Source: Earliella scabrosa (lineage: Eukaryota > Basidiomycota > Agaricomycetes > Polyporales > Polyporaceae). From it: a stretch of DNA of 64,000 bases. Under the pieces are notes generated by a model that had not been told where the DNA came from, ran no database searches, and saw nothing but the letters and a program-made list of their open reading frames with translations. The stretch spans positions 2,542,001 to 2,606,000 of the forward strand of contig JABYQQ010000003.1 in NCBI GenBank assembly GCA_022605405.1, written 5' to 3'. Numbering within the stretch: position 1 is the first letter of the stretch; each line of letters opens with the position of its first letter. Shown here in pieces: positions 42,255 to 54,078 of this stretch. The position numbers and the translations under genes are program-made.

Positions 42255-43761
42255 ATGCCCGCGTGCCCTCAGCCTCCCATGGCGAGTTGTAACTATGTGC
42301 CGTATCTGTACTCTTCGCATGGTGCTCATGAACGTTCTGCACAGGTAGCCAGGTCCGGTTTCCACCAGGACACGACGCCTGATGGTTTCACTCTAGGCAC
42401 ATATCGCATTCCAGCCCCTTCGCTCCAAGACGACACATGCAGCAGCCAGAGAGACACATTCCGTAGGCTTGTCCCAAGGGCCATTATCGCTGCAGGGTGC
42501 CCTGCCTCACCCGTACCGGCAAATCTAGGTGGTGATAGCAAGAGATTGTCCCTGCCTTCAAATGCTCACGGCAACCACAAGCGGCTAGTGCCGTCCACCT
42601 CGTCCCCACTCTCGTCTACGCCGGTCCACGAGGCTGGTATCGCGCCGCTCCGTCCCTCGTCCGCCTCGCCGTGGCCTATGCCCGCCGATCCACGAGCCGG
42701 AGCGTCGACTGCGCCGCCCACCCCGCGCGCCCTCCGCTCATCAGCTAACTCCTCCGCACCGCTGGGATTGCGTCATTGCGTGCCTTGTCCGCTCCGCACC
42801 CCGAGCCCACTCCGATCCCCCCGACTCGCATGCGCAATATGACAGCTACCTGTCCGAGTCTCCGCTTCCGTCCCTTACACCTTCCAGGCCGGGAACTCCG
42901 ATTGCCGCCGCCGACCAAGGGATCGTCAGTTCATCGCGTACGGATGTTCTCGTACGATCTGTATCGAGGGAGCTGAGCTACCTTCACGACGCGCCTACCG
43001 CCTCGACGTCTCGTATGCCCGACTCGCAACGTGAAGGATCCTCGCGGCCTCACAGGCGTCCTGCCTGTAGAGTATTAACCAGGGATCATCACGAAGAGGT
43101 GAGCCTTCGCGTAGTCAAACGCTGAGACCGTATTGAAGCACGTGGAACAGCCCGCTCCCACTCATGATGTGCCACGATCCACTTCAGCCTCCTCGGCGGG
43201 ACAGTCGACTGCCTGGTCGGCGCACAACGCTTCTCGATCGACATCTCCAACCCCTCCCTCCTCCAAGTCACCGTCAACCGCACCACAGTAGCGAACATCT
43301 GCGGCGGCGTATATATGACTACGTTAGTGGGCCGGAAGCGACTTCATGTATCCTAAGCCGGTTCCGGCAAACCTGGGCTTCTGTACCATTCAAACGACGA
43401 AGTGGGGGTGGAAAGGCGAAGTGCAGACGCTCTCCGTCGGATTATGTGAGGGAGAGTACAAGTACTACGGCCAGTACAGGCTGACGCCGGCTGCGCCCCT
43501 CACGACGGATGAGTACCGTGAGCTGTCTGTCCAGGCGAGTTAGATGTCCCTCGCATGCTTGTGCAATGCTGATCGAAGCTCGTTTCCGCAGACGCAGAAG
43601 CAATGGGCCAAGATGGTACTGGGGAAGTCGAAAGATATCCGTGACCGCATCGCTGCAAGACTCGGTAGACAGCGGGAGATCCTGCGCCGACAATCAAGCA
43701 GGTCATCCGCGCGTACAGGAAGGGCGAAGAGGTTCGTCCCCCCTCGCGGTTATAGGATCTA
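42255..43761 (+). pseudogene. DUF6697-like gene lacking the first half of its domain
   Basis: The 5' part is a Ser/Pro/Ala-rich frame (42255-42842), followed by more disordered-looking exons up to about 43300. The only recognisable family segment begins near 43355: VPANLGFCTIQTTKWGWKGE, then SVGLCEGEYKYYGQYRLTPA and LTTDEYRELS. After an intron comes QKQWAKMVLGKSKDIRDRIA, ending near 43761. These match the C-terminal half of the basidiomycete DUF6697 domain. The first half (VPRA...WYRTCGP) is absent here but present at 48478-48757. Whether this is a gene with an unusual N-terminus or a remnant is unclear. Exon borders are uncertain. Confidence 0.5.
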
Positions 43762-44169
43762 GCGCATGATCTCACTGTGTGTTCTCGGGCAGCGATTGGT
43801 CTCGTGGAGATTGGAATGCATCGGCTTTGATGAGGCATTCTTGACAGATGCATAGACGCGCCTCGACCACCAGAATGCGCTGCTCTGTCTCCGCCCTGAG
43901 GTCTGCCCCCGTGGCTCAATCATCCCCGCTTCCTGTTAGTCATCCATGCCTTCCCCCGAACTGTTGTGCTCCACACCGTGACTGGTTTGCTCTATAGCAC
44001 GCTTCCGATCCACGAGCTGTCGTCGTTGTCTATATAACCGATTAACATGGGAAATGGAGCATCGGTGCATGACATTGATATTGGCTAATGTAACAATTCA
44101 CTGGGTGCGTCAAAAACCTCCCATCGGAGGGAAAAAGCTACCAGCGGATGGGTGACTCTGGAACACCCT
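43762..44169. other. Intergenic, no feature seen
   Basis: About 400 bp between two convergent loci. No coding frame, repeat or RNA gene is evident. Confidence 0.4.
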
Positions 44170-45459
44170 TCAGACCTGATCACGAACCTCCATGAGGATC
44201 GCGATGCGCTCGCGAAGGTCCATCTGGAGACGGAGACAGAGCTATATTGCGCAATGTCAGATATGGTTAGTTACATTAGTGCTGCTCAGCTCACCTCTTT
44301 CGTGCGCATGCATTGAACGAAGGTGGTATCGAACTGATGGAACGATTCTCGGACGTCTTCGATCGATACTTCCTCAGCTGACACGAGATTCAATGTAGTC
44401 GTGTGGTGGTCAACGAGTCGCATGCATGACTGTAGCGATGTTCAGCAGCCGTCAGTATCGAAGAGCCATGTATGACTCACCTTGAGCTGTCCCAGGGCGG
44501 TGCGTTGCCTATTGCACTGAGCTACGAGGTCGTCCAAGATCTTCATGAAGCGGTGCAAACCGTCCCGGTAAACGTGCGTGGGAAGTCTATCGCCGGAATG
44601 CGTGTACCACTCTTGCAGTATCGCCTCCCAGAGGGCGGTGGAGTCGTTAAGGGATTGTACGCGTGCGTCACGGACTTGCTGCAGGTCTTCGAGCATCTCC
44701 GAAATTCGGCCGGGGAAAGTCTCCGTCATCCACACACGGCGCTCCTCCAGGGTTCGCGTGTAAACCTGACAGCCAGCCTAAAGACATGACGGTTGGTTTG
44801 AGAGCTATGCGCAGATCGAAATAGGTTACTCACCTCCGTCAAGAGCAAATCGAAGCAAGGCCGCCATTCCTCGATGATAGCGAGGGTGCCCGCGCTGCGC
44901 CCTGTCAGGTCACTCATAGTCTGCTCGAACTTCGCATAGGCCTTATCCATGGCATCGCGTGCGGTAGGCTCCAGGTGCAGATAGTACGTATCGTAGTGCA
45001 TCCTGAACTGCATTAGAAGGGTGTAAGATCTCCGAGCCTCCGTTCAGGACATATGTTGAGATGTACCTGTTCCCAGAGCTGCCTACTGTCATGCAGGCAC
45101 TCACTCATTTCGTCGCCTGCGGCATGAAGGCGTTGAGGCAGCTCTCCGTCTCCGGGATACTGCTCGAGAAGCATGGTGCGATAACGGGTGATTTCGTGAC
45201 CCGCCGCCGTGGAGAAGATGTCAAAGCGACACATTGAGCGGGAGGACAGGATAGTCGCCCATCGCGCGAGATCCGTGGGCAGGATAAGTTTGTCGCGGAC
45301 GCTGTACCAAATGTGAGTAGAATTGCTCAAATTCAATGAGCCACTGGGTCCGACATACCTATCGAGCTCGTTGTCCGAAGAGGTCACGATGTCTTCGATG
45401 GCAACCGGGAAGTTACGGACGAGAGTGAATGCAAGTGTAGTAAGGACCCCGGGAGCCAT
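44170..45459 (-). CDS. Uncharacterised helical protein, six exons
   Basis: Exons 45459-45359, 45301-45067, 45007-44834, 44777-44481, 44429-44295 and 44241-44170 close to 337 aa. The product starts MAPGVLTTLAFTLVRNFPVA and is predicted by eye to be mostly helical. It contains many evenly spaced charged and leucine residues (ITRYRTMLLEQYPGDGELPQ, MLEDLQQVRDARVQSLND, LVAQCNRQRTALGQLK) and ends MDLRERIAILMEVRDQV. It resembles a coiled-coil or tethering protein, but no family is recognised. An upstream in-frame ATG at 45564 exists. All splice phases fit, so the gene is probably real. Confidence 0.65.
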
Positions 45460-46494
45460 GTTGTTGGACAAGTAGAGGACGGCGATACACGATGGAGGGA
45501 AGATTGAAGAGAGGAAGGGAGAGCGGGAGCAGAGGTCTATCGCGTTGCCTGTGCCACTCGGCACGACGCACCTTTGTCCTTGCGCGCCTCAGACGACTCG
45601 TTCAATGACGACGGCGGAGGCTTGGCATACGAAGCGTTCAAATCTCGCACCACCTTCACACTGAATGGGGACCGTACGACATGTAGTTAGCACTGTATGC
45701 GCCTTGCCATTAGTTCGTCAGTGCCTCCTCGCCGTGGATGCGCACACGATACATCCGTGTCGACAGCGCACCCCAATCGCTCTTGATCTCGACGACTACG
45801 GCGACGATGGGGATCGGGGAGGCTGTGATGACCGAACGAAGTCTGTATGTGAGCTTGCAGAGTGATGGCGTATTCGAAGGAAGCAAGGGGGAGGAAACGG
45901 ACCGTCACCAAGGTTTCTCAACGGGGAGGATCGCAAACGCTCTCGAGATGCTCCTCGCGCCCCCTTCCATTGAACGCGCCCCATACGGCAATCGTACGGG
46001 GTACCTGACGGATATCAGCAGTGAGGTCGTGCGGGAGGTGGTCGACGGTAGCGTGCGTCCAGAACGGGTTGCTCACCTTGTTCCCTACATGCGCGTAAGC
46101 GGTAAGGAATTCCCAACGGCTGCTGACATCCTCGCTGAGGATTTTCTCGGCCAGTCGGACTAGAGAGGCATTAAGGTCCGTCTCGAAGACGAACGTCAAC
46201 TTAGGCGCAATGCGGGCACCGTCTGCACGAGGTCGCGATGACCTAGCAGGAAAGTGGAGCTGCTGGAAGAGAACTCAGCACATTGGGTTGCCCAGACCCG
46301 AGGGGAGTGGTTGCAGTGCGAGCAGAAGCAGGGCTAATTTGTGCTCAAGTTGTCGATGTAACCTGCAAGGGCGATGCTATTATGTGATACATTTATCCGA
46401 ACTGCACGAAGTGACTAAGGCTCCAACAAGCGCCCTATCGCTCGACTTTGGTCCTGAGGCCTGAGGCGTCGGGGGATCCGGACGTACGCAACAT
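45460..46494 (-). other. Region with a possible third family A fragment
   Basis: On the minus strand near 46065-46199 a frame reads LTFVFETDLNASLVRLAEKI, with a GT donor after AHVGNK. This resembles the helical segment of the two family A genes (24270-25044 and 46495-47118). A second coding-like stretch, AVVVEIKSDWGALSTRMYRV, lies near 45740-45810. I could not join them into a complete gene, so this may be a decayed or misread copy. Confidence 0.35.
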
Positions 46495-47118
46495 CTAGTT
46501 ACCATTGCCAGGAAGGCGCGTAGTGGGCACGTGGCGCAACACCTCTTGATGGAGGTCTTCGAGTTGCAGTTTGAAGAGCTCACGCGCGGCTTGAGCCTCA
46601 GCGATGGTACGGGCTACTTCCCAGAAGTCCGCTGGTGCGTCGAAGTGTAGGGAGAACTGGAAGGTCTCGCGGGAAATTTTCACCGCATGCTGCGACTGGT
46701 ACAAGACCCAGAATGAGAACTAAAGCATGGCGCATAATCGAACAAGACGAACGTGAATGAAGTCGACCTTGACGCTATCGTCGGGGATCGTCACGCGGAA
46801 CAATACGGTCGGCGGTTCGGCACACACGGAGCCATCCACAAGCTCGCATATGAAGATAACGTCTGCGGGCTAACATGAGCTGAGGGAGTAATGCTATATG
46901 TTGAGGATAGACTCACGAAGGTCCTTGCCATACTCGGCAAAGAGGAAGAAGACCTCGCGCTCCTCTCCTCCATACAGATCCCCAGCGACCATATGCACCT
47001 TGCACCTCACATCGGAGTTGCCCAGCGAGATGAGTGCTTGGCTAACGGAGATGAGCACAGAACGCGAGGTTGCATACAATGAAACGTACTCATGAAGTGG
47101 CATCACTGTAGGGACCAT
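46495..47118 (-). CDS. Uncharacterised small protein, three exons (family A)
   Basis: Exons 47118-46917, 46862-46753 and 46695-46495 close to 170 aa. It begins MVPTVMPLHEYVSLYATSRS and has a strand-rich centre (VHMVAGDLYGGEEREVFFLF, then VIFICELVDGSVCAEPPTVL). It ends with a helical part after FQFSLHFDAPADFWEVARTI. The order of elements and the intron falling just before the ICEL segment match the gene at 24270-25044, which has VCEL at the same point. I infer a lineage-specific family. No function is known. A later in-frame ATG (47103) is an alternative start. Confidence 0.6.
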
Positions 47119-47690
47119 GCGGGGTTGCGATAGCACGGGGTTGACGAAAGCGCGGGGTTGACGAGAGGGTGGGGTTGACGAGGGCGTCGAGCAAGTTGAG
47201 AACGGAGGAGAGAGTAGAGGGGACCTTTATGACCGCGGTGGTTCGCGCTCTTGACAAAGGGAGGGTCAGATGTTCTGGACCCATGGCTAGGGAGTACGGT
47301 GAGGGATAAAGTAACGCAAACTAGGAAGTGAGCGTAGCGGCATAATGCGCATGAACGTGGACGAGCCTATGAAGCATGAACTTGAGTCCATAGAGGCATG
47401 GCGTGTCATGGTCTCAGTTCATAGCGCGACAAGGCGAGTTTTAGATGGTACGGTAGAGTCGAGTGTACGGTAGAGGAGGAGCTTCACGGCGCACCCGGCG
47501 GATCCCCACAGTGCACGTGACTTTGGGATGGGAACTCCCATCACCGAGCGCCATATCCAACCCATACCCTCCCCGGTCAGAGTCCCACCCAAGTTACCCA
47601 CATTCCCTAGGATTGGTGAGTAACTACGCTAGCAGTGCATAACCATGGTCCGTTTACCATCCCCGTCGCGCCTTGTCATCCAGCCTACAG
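47119..47690. other. Intergenic, no feature seen
   Basis: About 570 bp between divergent loci. A short GGGGTTGACGA-type repeat occurs near 47125-47185 (three imperfect copies). Nothing else is evident. Confidence 0.4.
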
Positions 47691-48759
47691 ATGTTAAGCG
47701 CTACGGCTCCTCGTTGTGACCCTGCATATTCTGCCAGTTCATCGACATGGTACATTTCGGCACTCTTTCTTAAAAGGCTGTCGGTCGCTGACGAGCTCTC
47801 TTCTAGCTTTGATACAGCCCCCTTTAATCAGTGTGCCGATGATGACGGGACTGCGAAAGGACACCGGTCGCTAGGTGTGTGTTCATATTGGGTCCATGGC
47901 CCTCGTCCTGAACGATGCGCAGCGCAACACTCTGATGTGGACAAGTCTCACATCTCGACCATACAAACTCGTCGTCAAACTCGTGCTCGCAGCCAAGCGG
48001 TCGGGATAGCAGCACGCAAATTACCTTCAGACTCGAGGTTGAGAGGATCCTCAAGACTTCGTACACCGTTCCCGTCTACGCCTTCATCTTCATCGCAACG
48101 ATCAAGATACAAACAACCCTCCCCGATCACTGTATCGCAACATTCCCGTACATCCATCCTTCCCTCATGTTCAACCCCTACATTCCCGCCTCCTGCAGCC
48201 GAGAGCTCCAGGGAGCTCTCCGCCGGAGTGCTGACCGACCAGTCTGCTTCCGAGATAGCGGCTGCGGGCGGTACCATGATGATGTTGGATGAAGGCGACA
48301 GTGACCAATCGTCCACTCAAGTTCTGACTCCAACAATGTCCGTCTCTGAGGGGCTGCCGACACCGAATCCGACTCCCAACATCGTACCTTCCAGGGCTGC
48401 GAAGACTCTTCGACCCATCTCGCCTCGCTCATTCTCCATCGACGGATTCCCCTTATCAATGACGCCCAACGAAGTGTACCCCGCTGACCTGTTCTACGTG
48501 CCCCGCGCGAAGACCTCCGTCACCTACTACGACGTATGTGGGCTCGTGGCTTCTGCCGCGTCGCGGGAGCAGGCCAACTCCATGCCTACGAGGATCATTG
48601 CCACGCATATCACCGAGCAAGCTCTTCAGAAGGAACACTGCTGGGGTTTCTACCGCGTGACGAGACCCAGCCATGGTGACATAGTGCCCACCGTATGGTA
48701 TCGCACCTGCGGTCCATTTTCGCTCGACACTCCCCCCGATGGGCTACCCGCCAAAGTCG
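47691..48759 (+). pseudogene. DUF6697-like gene cut off by a Copia LTR
   Basis: The frame holds a long Ser/Pro/Thr-rich N-terminal region, then a domain start: YPADLFYVPRAKTSVTYYDV, HITEQALQKEHCWGFYRVTR and VPTVWYRTCGPFSLDTPPDG. This matches the first half of the basidiomycete DUF6697 domain. At 48760 the frame runs straight into the LTR of the second Copia element and ends 39 codons later in LTR sequence. The missing second half is not found beyond the Copia element. The true start may lie in an upstream exon, since the frame is open above the first ATG. Confidence 0.7.
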
Positions 48760-49339
48760 TGTTGAACTTAGGGTTATCCGGCACTGTCCGGACCGATATG
48801 TCCCCATATGGACTTGTGGCTATGCGTTCACATGACGCACAGCATGGGCTATGCTTCTTCGTTACTATATATAGATAACTCTGCATCTGTACGATAGTTC
48901 TTTCTTTCCGGACTTTACCTCTACGTACCAGTGCGTTCTACGATGTTCCGGATAGTTCCAGACCTTATGTCTGACTCAGACTTGGTGCTCATCCTCGTGT
49001 CATACTGACTCATCCTCGCACCATAGCCTCGTATGCCTCTTACTCATCGTCTTGTGGCTAACATGTGACTGCTTTCTACGCTTACTCAGCTACCTTCCCT
49101 CCCTCTATATAAGCAGCTCACATTTCGCCTCTGCTCTTCAGTCGTTCGCTCACTGACTGAAGAGTAAGTCTCCTACATACATATGCCTTCTACTTACTTA
49201 CTGACTAAGTACTTGTAGTCTCTCTCTGTTCGACTTACAGGTACTTATCTATGCAATATAGTCGTTCGCTCACTGACTGAAGATCTCTCTCTGTTCGACT
49301 TACAGTCGGCTCCCAGCCTTCCAGGTCTGAAGTTCATCA
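48760..49339 (+). repeat. 5' LTR of Copia element 2
   Basis: 580 bp, matching the 5' LTR of element 1. It is followed by the same Met-tRNA-type primer-binding site at 49340. It interrupts the DUF6697-like frame. Confidence 0.95.
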
Positions 49340-52300
49340 GGTTATGAGCCCTGCGCTCTGACCGGTTGCTACTTCGTCGACATCTTCGTGCGCACACCTC
49401 TCTCTTCGTCGACTCTCTGCCCGTGCTCCCTCCATCTTTCCTCACCTCTTGACTGTGCCCGCCGACACTGCTGCCAGGGGGACATTCCTGCGCTCGTGAC
49501 GCAGCCCTGAGCGCTTTTGTTTAGTTGTCGCGTAGCTAAGTACTGTTGTACAGCCTGTTGTGCTCTCGAGGCATTTGGGCTTTCAGGTATCCCTCTGCCA
49601 GGCCACGCACTTGCGCCCGCCAGCAGTTGTATCCGGGGTGCTTATCACCTTTGGAGACGGAGGACAACCGTGTGGACCCTCCTTACCGTACCCTTTGCTC
49701 TCGTATAGCTACTATAGTCTTTCGGGGCACAGTTGGCAACTTCTATCCAGATTGTCGGGATCTCCAGCTTCCTGACTCTCTTGGCTCGCCTCAATAGGTG
49801 TTCCCCATCTACCGTTTCGCACGTGGCATCGTCAATCATCGCACCCTTCTAGACCACAGTTTTGGAGCCGACACCAGCATCTCCTCCCTCTGAGGCGGAA
49901 GTCGAGGATCTGATTGACTCCCAGTCGTCGTCTGACTCCTCTGACTACAAACCCACCGTCGACTCTTGTCAGGAACTTCCACACGTTCTCGACGAGGAAT
50001 ACCCTGCCGATTCTCATCTCCATCCGGAGGACGGCTTCTGGTACAACTGTCACCGGAGTCCTTGTCCTCATCGGTACAACGGGGTTCCCGTTCAACCCGA
50101 AGATTATCCTGACACATTCAAGTGGGCTTTCCCCTCTCCTGACCAAGAGGATTTCCTTGCTGGAGTCAACACTGCCCTTCCAGTCGCATCAGACACACCC
50201 TATACCACTCCTCTTCCTTTCATCGTCCTAATCCCTCCTACTCCGGAGGTTATCCCTGAGCCATTCGAGACTCTCCCTCCTCCTCTCATCGAGTTACCTC
50301 CTCCTATTGCAACACCGCTTCCACCGGTCACACCGGTAACAACATCTGTAGACTTCTCGGAGGACTATCTCGACTCATCGCACTTTCTCTTATCAATCAT
50401 GGGGGACGTCAAGCTCGACTCTATCCCTTCCCTTTCGTCGGCGAACCAGTACACCGACTGGTCTGCCAAGATGAAGGGCTATTTCATCTTCATGGGCTGT
50501 TGGGACGTCGTCAACGGCAAGACCAAACGTCCGACTGCTGCTGACAAGCAGGAGTCCTGGGACAAGCTCGACGGGCAGGCTCGCGGCATGATGTACATGC
50601 GGGTCGCTCAGAGCTTCCATTACATCCTCGATGCGGAAATTCTCGACACCGTTACAACCAGTGGGTCCTCTACCACTACATCTCGGGAACAGACCGCAGC
50701 GGACATGTGGAAGTCCCTGAAGGACAAGTTTGGCACGCCAAACAGCGCTCACGTCTGGGGACAGTTCGAGACCCTTGTGGCTGAACCTCGGATGAACGAG
50801 CAGAAGTCCCTCCAGGATCAGATGATGCGTATCGTCAACCGCATGGATGACATCACCAAGAACAAGGTGACGCTCTCTGCCCAGATGAAGGCCCTCCTCC
50901 TTCTGTCGAAGATTCCGGAGTCTTATCGGTCTATGATCTCTGCGCTCATGGCGACCATCGACGTCGACAAGGTCACCGTCGAGGACATCATGTCCAAGAC
51001 CTTGGCCGAGGAGTCGCTGCGCAAGGCCGGACAATCCGCGAACCGGGTCTCGCAGACCAAGCCTAAGCCTAAGGGTCCTTGCTCTCACTGCGGTGGCTCT
51101 AATCATCATGAGTCTAACTGCTGGGACAAGCATCCCGAGAAGAAGCCCAAGGGCAAAGGCAAGGGAAAGGGAAAGGCGAAGGACAAGGATAAGGACAAGG
51201 ACAAAGGGAATAACAAGGACAATCAGCCCCATGCGCATACCGTCGTCGAGTCTCAGTCTGTAAATGTAGTCGCGTCGTCTAACATTGTTGGTTCTTTCTA
51301 CCCCGAGGCCCTTGTTGCCTCTAGTGAGAACTGGACTGCATGGCTGATGAACTCAGGTGCCTCTCAACACATCACGGGCGACCTAAGTGACTTCTCCGAG
51401 TATCAGCCGTTTGATACGCCCATCAGCTTCAATACTGCTGATGCGAGCAACATGATCCTTGCTCTCGGGAAGGGCACGGTCCGTGGTAACACTTGGGTTG
51501 ATGGTGACAAAGTTCCGATCACACTCACCCATGTGTACTACATCCCGAAGTTGAGAGGTCGTATCTTCTCGACAGGCACCATTGAGCGCAACGGGTACTC
51601 CCTTGTCCAAGGAGATGGGAAGATGTGCATCTTTGACAAGCTGCCGGAAGGCGCTGTCAAATTTGGTTCGACGATTCGGATCAAGGGTCGCAAGATCCTT
51701 GAAGCGGAGTACAACGTCCTGAGCAATATCTACTGGGCTAAGCTCGAACTTCACAATGGCCAGCGTGTTCATCTTAACGTCAGCCGTTTTCGTACCTTGC
51801 ATCGCCGCTTTGGTCATCTCGGCAAGGACGCGCTGCGCCATCTCCCGAAGAACGTCCGAGGGGTTGATTCTGTTGATTCCCCTGAAGACGAAGATGAACC
51901 GTGTGAGGGATGTGCCTGGGGCAAATCCACTCGTCTCCCCTTCCCGCCTTCTGATAAGCGTGCTACGGAACCACTCGAGCTCGTTCACACCGATCTTGAT
52001 GGCCCGATGCGCACACAAGCTATCGGAGGTTACAAGTATTTCGCCGGTTTCATTGATGACTACTCCGGACTCGCCCGTGCTTACTACCTTAAGTCGAAGT
52101 CGGATGCGTTCCAAGCGTTCCTCGACTACAAGGCGTGGGCTGAGACCCAGACCGGTCGAAAGATCAAGAAGGTCCGCTCGGACCGAGGGGGAGAATACAC
52201 TTCTACCGAGTTCTCTGAGCTTCTTCGTTCGCACGGGATCGAGCACCAGAAGACTATGCCTGGCTCTCCGCAGCAGAATGGACGCGCTGAGCGCTGGAAC

Positions 52301-53481
52301 CGTACTATCGTCGAAAAAGCCATGGCCATGCTCCATCAGGCAGGTCTTAGTCACGGTTTCTGGCAACTCGCCGTTGATGCAGCCGTTCATATCTACAATC
52401 GTCAACCGATGCGTCGACACAAATGGCAATGCCCCATCACCAAGTGGGATGGAACCGTTCCGGACGTCTCCTACTTCCGAGTGTTTGGGTGCAAAGCCTT
52501 TGTACACGTGCAGAAGGCAAAGCGCGAAGGGAAACTCGACAAGAAGGCTGTCGAGATGATCTTCGTGGGGTATGAGTCTGGTTCCAAGGGGTATAAGTTT
52601 TGGAATCCAGCCAACCGCTCTATTGTAGTGTCTCGCGATGTGACATTCGATGAAGAGTCTTTCCCTGCTCGTAAACTCCCCGGCAATCATCCTGTTACCC
52701 CGGATGACCATCCGTTCCCAGATGATCAGTCTGATAAGGCTTCCGAAGCCGATGTCGACGGTCATGAGGACGACCTCCATCCCGAGATTGTTCCTGAACT
52801 CCCAGATCTACCACCTGACCCTCCAGCGGATGCTCAGCCACCTCCTACTGAAGCGCCTCCTCCAGCCGACGCCCCTGCTCCTCCGCCGCCGCAACCGCCT
52901 CAACCGCCTGCTGTACCACCGCCTAAGCCTGCTCACAAGCGAGGACGTCACCCTCCAGTGGGAGAACAACCTCCCAGCCTTGCACGTGACAGACCACGGC
53001 GTGAGAACGCGGGTAAACGGTCCGAGTCGAAGACTCGTGATAACGTATACGGCAACGAGCCACCGGCTAAAGTCGATGCCCGGACTGATCCGGATGGCAC
53101 GCAGCGAGAGGACCAAGCGCTTCTCATGTTTCTCATGGCGTCTCAGTACAAAACTGGCATTCCGAACTCCCACAAGGAAGCCATGAAGTCGCCTGAAGCT
53201 GAGAAATGGCGCAATGCGGAGAAAGCGGAGTATGACTCGTTGCTCGAGAATAAGACTTGGGTCCTTGTCCCTCGTCCGAAAGATCGGCACGTGGTCTCTA
53301 ACCGCTGGGTCTATGACATCAAGCATGATGGGCGGTACAAAGCTCGTCTAGTCGCTAAGGGTTTCACTCAGGTGTGGGGCGAGGACTATCACGAGACCTT
53401 CTCCCCTGTGGCGCGGTTCGAGTCTATCCGGTACCTCCTCGCGCATGCAGCGCTTGAGGACTGGGACATCGAGTCAATGGA
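48760..53481 (+). mobile_element. Copia LTR retrotransposon copy 2, truncated at the 3' end
   Basis: The copy is almost identical to element 1 from the first LTR base up to TCAATGGAT at 53481, then ends abruptly. It lacks most of reverse transcriptase, RNase H, the purine tract and the 3' LTR. I noticed only two differences from element 1 in the shared body (S to G in the integrase YFASFIDDY stretch, and a silent A/G change). The truncation is therefore recent, or an assembly break. Confidence 0.95.
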
Positions 53482-53497
53482 TCAGCAGCTGTTGTAG
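50399..53497 (+). pseudogene. Truncated Copia gag-pol (element 2)
   Basis: The frame equals element 1 through gag, zinc knuckle, protease-like, integrase and the first part of reverse transcriptase. After IESMD it continues for four foreign codons (QQLL) and stops. The YVDD active site and RNase H are absent, so no reverse transcription is possible from this copy. It shares the NSGAS change in the protease motif. The open frame again extends upstream without an ATG to 49862. Confidence 0.9.
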
Positions 53498-54078
53498 GAA
53501 TAATGTGTCACGGACAGGACAATGTCAAGGACGGTTTTGCATCATAAACAGGACAATTCATGATGTATCACTTGGTTTTGGGCGGACTTCAAGCACCTCT
53601 AGGCGGGTGTCCCGGCCGCCTCGGCAGCCTTCCTTTTGTAGTAATACTGTCCATATATTCTTCTGGAGCAGAATATCATGGCTGCCGGGGGAAAATATAC
53701 TTCGGCAACATGTGAATCTCCCCAGGATGGAAGTAACTCTTGATCAAGATCTCATAGCATTACACTAGTGAGCACGGTGATACTGTGCATCAAGTATATC
53801 AACACTAAGTATTGACCGCTTACTGTACTGAAAGCAAGGCAAATAGAACGGTTACTGAGCCTGAGTATATAGTTCTTATACTAACGGTGGGTAAGTGTGT
53901 TCAAGGGCTTCAACACCACTAGTATTCGCTCAAGGGAGGCAACCAAGCATATGCGTCAAGTACTACGGGATCCTACACGCTATCTATCGCAGCGGGACCA
54001 TAAGTATCGACCCCTAAGGACACACCCACACGACCAGGGCCGCTACATAGCACCTACAAGCCGGTGAGGTGAGTATGT
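53482..54078. other. Unassigned sequence between Copia 2 and the TET/KDZ block
   Basis: About 600 bp, AT-richer than its right neighbour. It begins exactly at the Copia truncation point. It could contain the left end of the KDZ element, but I found no inverted repeat that could be paired, because the right end lies beyond the window. Confidence 0.4.
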
